Below, one piece after another: positions 57,582 through 64,000 of a stretch of DNA of 64,000 bases (its first letter is position 1; each line of letters begins with the position of its first letter). A program made the position numbers and the translations under genes. Below the pieces are notes generated by a model, which searched no databases, was not told the origin of the DNA, and saw nothing but the letters and a program-made list of their open reading frames with translations. Source of the stretch: Siphlonurus alternatus (Eukaryota > Arthropoda > Insecta > Ephemeroptera > Siphlonuridae); NCBI GenBank assembly GCA_949825025.1, contig OX463778.1, forward strand, positions 43,626,646-43,690,645, read 5' to 3'.

Positions 57582-58195
57582 GTTAGTGATGATGACTTTG
57601 CTGCAATGCCAAAATAAAATTAATATACCTTTACAGTTTCACACATGTACTCATTTGGACAACAAGAATTTTACTGCAGCCTATTTTGCTGCAGCTATGG
57701 CTGCATGATACAAAAATTTCTGTATACTTCAACACAAAAACAAATAAAACAGATTACTAATGTAAGTAATATATAAAATATAATAAATTTAATATATTAG
57801 TAATCTGCTTTGTTTTTGTTGTATTATATGGGTATAATATATTACACGTGCAACATTATCACATCTAGAGCAGCTTTTTATTTATATTTTTCCTCCCAAT
57901 ACTGACTCAATTCTGCATACAGGGCGAAGTGGGCGGGGCTTGCGGGCTGGATTGCGCCTCGCTCCTGGACGATGACATCTCGGATGACTTCACGTGCGCC
58001 AAGAGGATCTTCCGAGCCCACCAGGGTCTTCAGGGTGACGGCTTCAAGGCCTGGGCTGTGTACGCCCCTCACTGCTCGGGGGGCCGCGCCGCCCTCGAGG
58101 CCCAGTACACTGCGGACTGTTTCGTGACGCAGCGAGTGTTGGTGCCCGTCGTGCCGGTCAGCTGGTGGTTCTACCACGTGCTGCACCGCAAGTGA
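57330..58195 (+). CDS. C-type lysozyme (complete, two exons)
   Basis: Exons 57330-57581 (84 codons) and 57923-58195 (90 codons plus TGA), joined in phase 0 between WCET and GEVGG. The 174-residue product starts with a signal peptide (MRTTGTLLLLLLATLRDGGE, cut near GEA|RVYDRC). The mature protein has eight cysteines spaced as in C-type lysozymes. The catalytic Glu is in CIAHRESGYNT and the Asp in GKDHGLFQISDLFWC. It would be a secreted muramidase that hydrolyses the beta-1,4 bond of peptidoglycan, for defence or digestion. The tail after the eighth cysteine is unusually long (about 24 residues, hydrophobic). Nearest neighbours are the head-to-head otopetrin gene and a satellite downstream. Confidence 0.97.
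57730..57822. repeat. Hairpin in the lysozyme intron
   Basis: Arms around 57730-57761 and 57796-57822 (CAGATTACTAAT and its complement, plus an A/C-rich to G/T-rich extension) pair with few mismatches over about 27 bp. It may be a decayed small foldback element. Confidence 0.7.
57923..58195 (+). CDS. Lysozyme exon 2
   Basis: Acceptor ACTCAATTCTGCATACAG. Encodes cysteines 4-8 (ACGLDC, DDFTCAKRIFRAH, YAPHC, YTADC) and a C-terminal hydrophobic stretch with SWWFYHVL. Stop TGA at 58193-58195. Confidence 0.96.
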   Translation, partial: GEVGGACGLDCASLLDDDISDDFTCAKRIFRAHQGLQGDGFKAWAVYAPHCSGGRAALEAQYTADCFVTQRVLVPVVPVSWWFYHVLHRK

Positions 58196-58846
58196 CAGAC
58201 ACGTGTCGCTCGGGAGCTCTAGAGATATCGTGTGCAGTGTTATTATGCCAGAATAATCGGATTTATGTACGTGTTTTGGAAGTTCACTAAACACTTCAAC
58301 TAAAAAAGACTAATCTGACTTCTGACTAATGAGTATGTGTGATAAAAGAAAATTACATTTATTTTTAAGAAGCATATATATAGGCAATCAATATCAAAGA
58401 TATAGGTATAAAAAAAAATAATAATTATAAAATATTTTATTCTTTAGTTTTGTATTTTTGTATTATTGTATAATATATTATAATTTGTATAGCAGATAGC
58501 TCAGATAGCTCTTTCGCTGTTGTTGTGTGTTTAAAAATTTGCTTAATATATAATTATTAATTAACTTCACATAAGTGTTTACCATGCAAGTAACAAAGAT
58601 TACATATTCAACAAGCATATTATTACTGCAGGCCGGTATTTTAAGTCACTTTTATTAGTTTAAATTATATATTATTGTTACAAGAATTCAAATTGCTATT
58701 TATTATTTATTGTTAATTCTGTATTTATATTTTGTTTTACAATATTATACAAGCGATACAAGTCATATAAATTGATATTTTTTTAAATGGTCGTTATTTA
58801 GGAAAAAATAAAATAATAATACTATTAAATTTATGCATGTGATATA
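58196..58846. other. Lysozyme 3' flank
   Basis: AT-rich. No AATAAA occurs close to the stop; the first clear one is near 58806, about 600 nt downstream, while the nearer AATAAT at 58250 and later variants are weaker. The 3' UTR end cannot be fixed. Confidence 0.4.
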
Positions 58847-59212
58847 CAGTCTTTCAAACGTTAGAATACCCATGGAAAATAGTTCATGGATGACCTGTCA
58901 ATCAACTGCAACAGCTGTAAAAAATGGCAGCCAACACTAAAAAATTTTCAATAGAGCTAGTGGACAGAAATATATGTTCATATTTTACGAAGATTTTCAC
59001 ATAAGTCGAGACAGATAATATTGCAAAGAAGTTTCAATAATTTAGCAATTATTATGCAACAGGTATCGAGTGTCTTTGATTTTTTTTTCAGCTACTTTAT
59101 TTTTCTAGTGAAAGAACTATTTTTTTGTATTTTGTTGGCAACATGGGTCGGAAGAATACAAATCACTACGCCGAAGATGATTGACAGGGGTATTCTAACG
59201 TTTGAAAGACTG
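58847..59212. mobile_element. Tc1/mariner-type MITE
   Basis: The 366-bp segment begins CAGTCTTTCAAACGTTAGAA and ends with the inverted copy. The matching terminal repeats are 25 bp and a TA flanks each side. CAGT-type ends with TA duplications are characteristic of Tc1/mariner elements. The interior has no transposase. Confidence 0.8.
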
Positions 59213-59262
59213 TAGAGAAATAATACCTGGACCGGACTGAAGATATCCACATCCACATCCTC

Positions 59263-59400
59263 ATCCACACTAGTGAAATGCAGGAAAGCAACATTAAAAA
59301 ATATCACTAAATTTAGGGACAAACCAGAAGTTATCATCATCCACACTAGTGAAATGCAGGAAAGCAACTTTAAAAATACCACTAAATTTAGGGACAAACG
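59263..59400. repeat. 76-bp tandem duplication
   Basis: Two near-identical units containing CCACACTAGTGAAATGCAGG (starts about 59265 and 59341). Confidence 0.88.
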
Positions 59401-59609
59401 TAAGTTATCCACGTCCAAGCATATATTAATAAACAGCAATATATGGGGGACATATAGAATAATTAAAATTGAAAATAGAAAGTATGAAAATAAAAATTAG
59501 AAACATTTTATAATGAGATTAAATAAATGAATTTTTGTCCCGCGCCCAGCGCTGATCCCAAATACGATTTTTTTTATAAATATATATATAATATAGCTAG
59601 TTTTCATTG

Positions 59610-62600
59610 ACATATAATTATTACAACACCATATATCAAATTTAGATTGATCAACCAGTAATTACACCGTAAAAAAATAATGTGCATCCTCCTATTAAAA
59701 CCATAAGTTTGATTTTTTTTACCGCCAATTCCAAATTGGAATTTCGTTCAAAATATAAATATAGGGTATAATTAGAATTTTACACAACATATATCAAATT
59801 TAGATTGATCAACCAGTAATTACACCGTAAAAAAATTCTTTGATTCCTTTTTTTGTATGCAGAACCAAAGTTTGATATTTTTTTCCCGCCAATTCCAAAT
59901 AGGAATTTCGTTCAAAATTAAAATGTAGGGTTTAATTAGTATTTTACACAACATATATAAAATTTAGATAGATCAACCAGTAATAACGCCATAAAAAAAA
60001 ATAATGTGCATAATTTCCTATTAAAACCATAAGTTTGATTTTTTTTCCCGCCAATTCCAAATAGGAATTTCGTTCAAAATTAAAATATAGGGTTTAAGTA
60101 GTATTTTACACAACATATATAAAATTTAGATAGATCAACCAGTAATTACGCCGTAAAAAAAATAATGTGCATAATTTCCTATTAAAACCATAAGTTTGAA
60201 TTTTTTTCCCGCCAATTCCATATAGGTATTTCGTTCAAAATTAAAATATAGGGTTTAAATAGTATTTTACACAACATATATAAAATTTAGATAGATCAAC
60301 CAGTAATTACGCCGTAAAAAAAAATAATGTGCATAATTTCCTATTAAAACCATAAGTTTGAATTTTTTTTCCCGCCAATTCCAAACAGGAATTTCGATCA
60401 AAATTAAAATGTAGGGTTTAATTAGTATTTTACACAACATATATAAAATTTAGATAGATCAACCAGTAATTACGCCGTAAAAAAAAATAATGTGCATAAT
60501 TTCCTATTAAAACCATAAGTTTGAATTTTTTCCCGCCAATTTCAAATAGGAATTTCGTTCAAAATTAAAATGTAGGGTTTAATTAGTATTTTACACAACA
60601 TATATAAAATTTAGATAGATCAACCAGTAATTACGCCGTAAAAAAATAATGTGCATAATTTCCTATTAAAACCATAAGTTTGAATTTTTTTCCCGCCAAT
60701 TCCAAATAGGAATTTCGTTCAAAATTAAAATGTATGGTTTAATTAGTATTTTACACAACATATATAAAATTTAGATAGATCAACCAGTAATTACGCCGTA
60801 AAAAAAAATAATGTGCATAATTTCCTATTAAAACCATAAGTTTGAATTTTTATCCCGCCAGTTCCAAATAGGAATTTCGTTCAAAATTAAAGTGTAGGGT
60901 TTAATTAGTATTTTACACAACATATATAAAATTTAGATAGATCAACCAGTAATTACGCCGTAAAAAAAATAATGTGCATAATTTCCTATTAAAACCATAA
61001 GTTTGAATTTTTTTTCCCGCCAATTCCAAATAGGAATTTCGATCAAAATTAAAATGTAGGGTTTAATTAGTATTTTACACAACATATATAAAATTTAGAT
61101 AGATCAACCAGTAATTACGCCGTAAAAAAAAAATAATGTGCATAATTTCCTATTAAAACCATAAGTTTGAATTTTTTCCCCGCCAATTCCAAATAAGAAT
61201 TTCGTTCAAAATTAAAATATAGGGTTTAAATAGTATTTTACACAACATATATAAAATTTAGATAGATCAACCAGTAATTACGCCGTAAAAAAAAAATGTG
61301 CATAATTTCCAATTAAAACCATAAGTTTGAATTTTTTTCCCGCCAATTCCATATAGGAATTTCGTTCAAAATAAAATATAGGGTTTAAATAGTATTTTAC
61401 ACAACATGTATAAAATTTAGATAGATCAACCAGTAATTACGCCGTAAAAAAAATAATGTGCATAATTTCCTATTTAAACCATAAGTTTGAATTTTTTTCC
61501 CGCCAATTCCATATAGGAATTTCGTTCAAAATTAAAATATAGGGTTTAATTAGTATTTTACACAACATGTATAAAATTTAGATAGATCAACCAGTAATTA
61601 CACCGTAAAAAAAATAATGTGCATAATTTCCTATTAAAACCAAAAGTTTGAATTTTTTTCCCACCAATTCTAAATAGGAATTTCTATCAAAATAAAATTG
61701 TAGGGTTTAATTAGTATTTTACACAACATATATAAAATTTAGATAGATCAACCAGTAATTACGCCGTAAAAAAAATAATGTGCATAATTTCCTATTAAAA
61801 CCATAAGTTTGAATTTTTTTCCCGCCAGTTCCAAATAGGAATTTCGTTCAAAATTAAAGTGTAGGGTTTAATTAGTATTTTACACAACATATATAAAATT
61901 TAGATAGATCAACCAGTAATAACGCCATAAAAAAAAATAATGTGCATAATTTCCTATTAAAACCATAAGTTTGATTTTTTTTCCCGCCAATTCCAAATAG
62001 GAATTTCGTTCAAAATTAAAATATAGGGTTTAAGTAGTATTTTACACAACATATATAAAATTTAGATAGATCAACCAGTAATTACGCCGTAAAAAAAATA
62101 ATGTGCATAATTTCCTATTAAAACCATAAGTTTGAATTTTTTTCCCGCCAATTCCATATAGGTATTTCGTTCAAAATTAAAATATAGGGTTTAAATAGTA
62201 TTTTACACAACATATATAAAATTTAGATAGATCAACCAGTAATTACGCCGTAAAAAAAAATAATGTGCATAATTTCCTATTAAAACCATAAGTTTGAATT
62301 TTTTTTCCCGCCAATTCCAAACAGGAATTTCGATCAAAATTAAAATGTAGGGTTTAATTAGTATTTTACACAACATATATAAAATTTAGATAGATCAACC
62401 AGTAATTACGCCGTAAAAAAAAAATAATGTGCATAATTTCCTATTAAAACCATAAGTTTGAATTTTTTCCCGCCAATTTCAAATAGGAATTTCGTTCAAA
62501 ATTAAAATGTAGGGTTTAATTAGTATTTTACACAACATATATAAAATTTAGATAGATCAACCAGTAATTACGCCGTAAAAAAATAATGTGCATAATTTCC

Positions 62601-64000
62601 TATTAAAACCATAAGTTTGAATTTTTTTCCCGCCAATTCCATATAGGTATTTCGTTCAAAATTAAAATATAGGGTTTAAATAGTATTTTACACAACATAT
62701 ATAAAATTTAGATAGATCAACCAGTAATTACGCCGTAAAAAAAATAATGTGCATAATTTCCTATTAAAACCATAAGTTTGAATTTTTTTTCCCGCCAATT
62801 CCAAACAGGAATTTCGATCAAAATTAAAATGTAGGGTTTAATTAGTATTTTACACAACATATATAAAATTTAGATAGATCAACCAGTAATTACGCCGTAA
62901 AAAAAAAATAATGTGCATAATTTCCTATTAAAACCATAAGTTTGAATTTTTTCCCGCCAATTTCAAATAGGAATTTCGTTCAAAATTAAAATGTAGGGTT
63001 TAATTAGTATTTTACACAACATATATAAAATTTAGATAGATCAACCAGTAATTACGCCGTAAAAAAATAATGTGCATAATTTCCTATTAAAACCATAAGT
63101 TTGATTTTTTTTCCCGCCAATTCCAAATAGGAATTTCGTTCAAAATTAAAATATAGGGTTTAAGTAGTATTTTACACAACATATATAAAATTTAGATAGA
63201 TCAACCAGTAATTACGCCGTAAAAAAAATAATGTGCATAATTTCCTATTAAAACCATAAGTTTGAATTTTTTTCCCGCCAATTCCATATAGGTATTTCGT
63301 TCAAAATTAAAATATAGGGTTTAAATAGTATTTTACACAACATATATAAAATTTAGATAGATCAACCAGTAATTACGCCGTAAAAAAAAATAATGTGCAT
63401 AATTTCCTATTAAAACCATAAGTTTGAATTTTTTTTCCCGCCAATTCCAAACAGGAATTTCGATCAAAATTAAAATGTAGGGTTTAATTAGTATTTTACA
63501 CAACATATATAAAATTTAGATAGATCAACCAGTAATTACGCCGTAAAAAAAAAATAATGTGCATAATTTCCTATTAAAACCATAAGTTTGAATTTTTTCC
63601 CGCCAATTTCAAATCGGAATTTCGTTCAAAATTAAAATGTAGGGTTTAATTAGTATTTTACACAACATATATAAAATTTAGATAGATCAACCAGTAATTA
63701 CGCCGTAAAAAAATAATGTGCATAATTTCCTATTAAAACCATAAGTTTGAATTTTTTTCCCGCCAATTCCATATAGGTATTTCGTTCAAAATTAAAATAT
63801 AGGGTTTAAATAGTATTTTACACAACATATATAAAATTTAGATAGATCAACCAGTAATTACGCCGTAAAAAAAAATAATGTGCATAATTTCCTATTAAAA
63901 CCATAAGTTTGAATTTTTTTTCCCGCCAATTCCAAACAGGAATTTCGATCAAAATTAAAATGTAGGGTTTAATTAGTATTTTACACAACATATATAAAAT
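59610..64000. repeat. Satellite array, ~161-bp monomer, open at the right edge
   Basis: About 27 head-to-tail copies of an AT-rich monomer containing CCCGCCAATTCCAAATAGG, TTACACAACATATATAAAAT and AGATCAACCAGTAATTACGC. Spacing of CCCGCC is 160-163 bp. The first two copies (59610-59930) are the most diverged, as expected at the edge of an array; interior copies are nearly identical. Distinct monomer variants recur in fixed order, showing higher-order structure. The array continues past the window. No gene lies in it. Confidence 0.97.

Noticed and set aside
59610..64000. CRISPR array
   Set aside because: The repeated unit is ~161 bp, continuous head to tail with no unique spacers, in an animal genome; it is a satellite.

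Overview
The window is nuclear DNA of an animal, most likely an insect or another arthropod. Three things point there: spliced genes with GT-AG introns, a very AT-rich background studded with short GC-richer islands, and a protein set (a 12-pass otopetrin and an arthropod-style C-type lysozyme). No prokaryotic, viral or organellar gene organisation is visible, and the species cannot be named from the sequence alone.

Two genes can be built completely from the sequence. The first is an otopetrin proton channel on the minus strand. It has ten coding exons between 51989 and 25461, every exon phase fits, and the product is 839 residues. Its first intron is 16.8 kb, while two others are only 51 and 57 nt. 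The second is a two-exon C-type lysozyme on the plus strand (57330-57581 and 57923-58195, 174 residues). It keeps the eight cysteines and both catalytic acids and has a TATA box about 40 bp before the start codon. The two genes are head to head, about 5.3 kb apart. A third, unidentified minus-strand gene is suggested by phase-compatible exon candidates at about 16680-16414, 3211-3015 and 296-215. It would run off the left edge.

Layout: 1-16.8 kb holds the unidentified gene, with long AT-rich introns, a promoter-like island near 11.0 kb and a tRNA-like SINE candidate near 10.8 kb. 16.8-25.4 kb has no convincing gene. 25.4-52.0 kb is otopetrin. Its giant intron 1 contains a TIR element (35.6-36.4 kb), a noncoding repetitive block (40.1-43 kb), a ~447-bp satellite array split by a 1.96-kb TIR element (43.1-48.35 kb), and a palindromic element flanked by TTAA (48.7-49.1 kb). 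52-57.3 kb is intergenic and carries a 2.4-kb foldback element whose arms are themselves tandem repeats. 57.3-58.2 kb is the lysozyme. 58.8-59.2 kb is a mariner-like MITE. 59.6-64 kb is a ~161-bp satellite with higher-order structure that runs off the right edge.

The two complete genes have no evident functional link. One is an ion channel (otopetrins conduct protons and serve acid sensing or pH homeostasis), the other a secreted antibacterial or digestive muramidase. The most unusual content is structural: nested palindromic elements, two satellites, and several near-consensus RFX X-box motifs that mostly lie in GC-richer islands.
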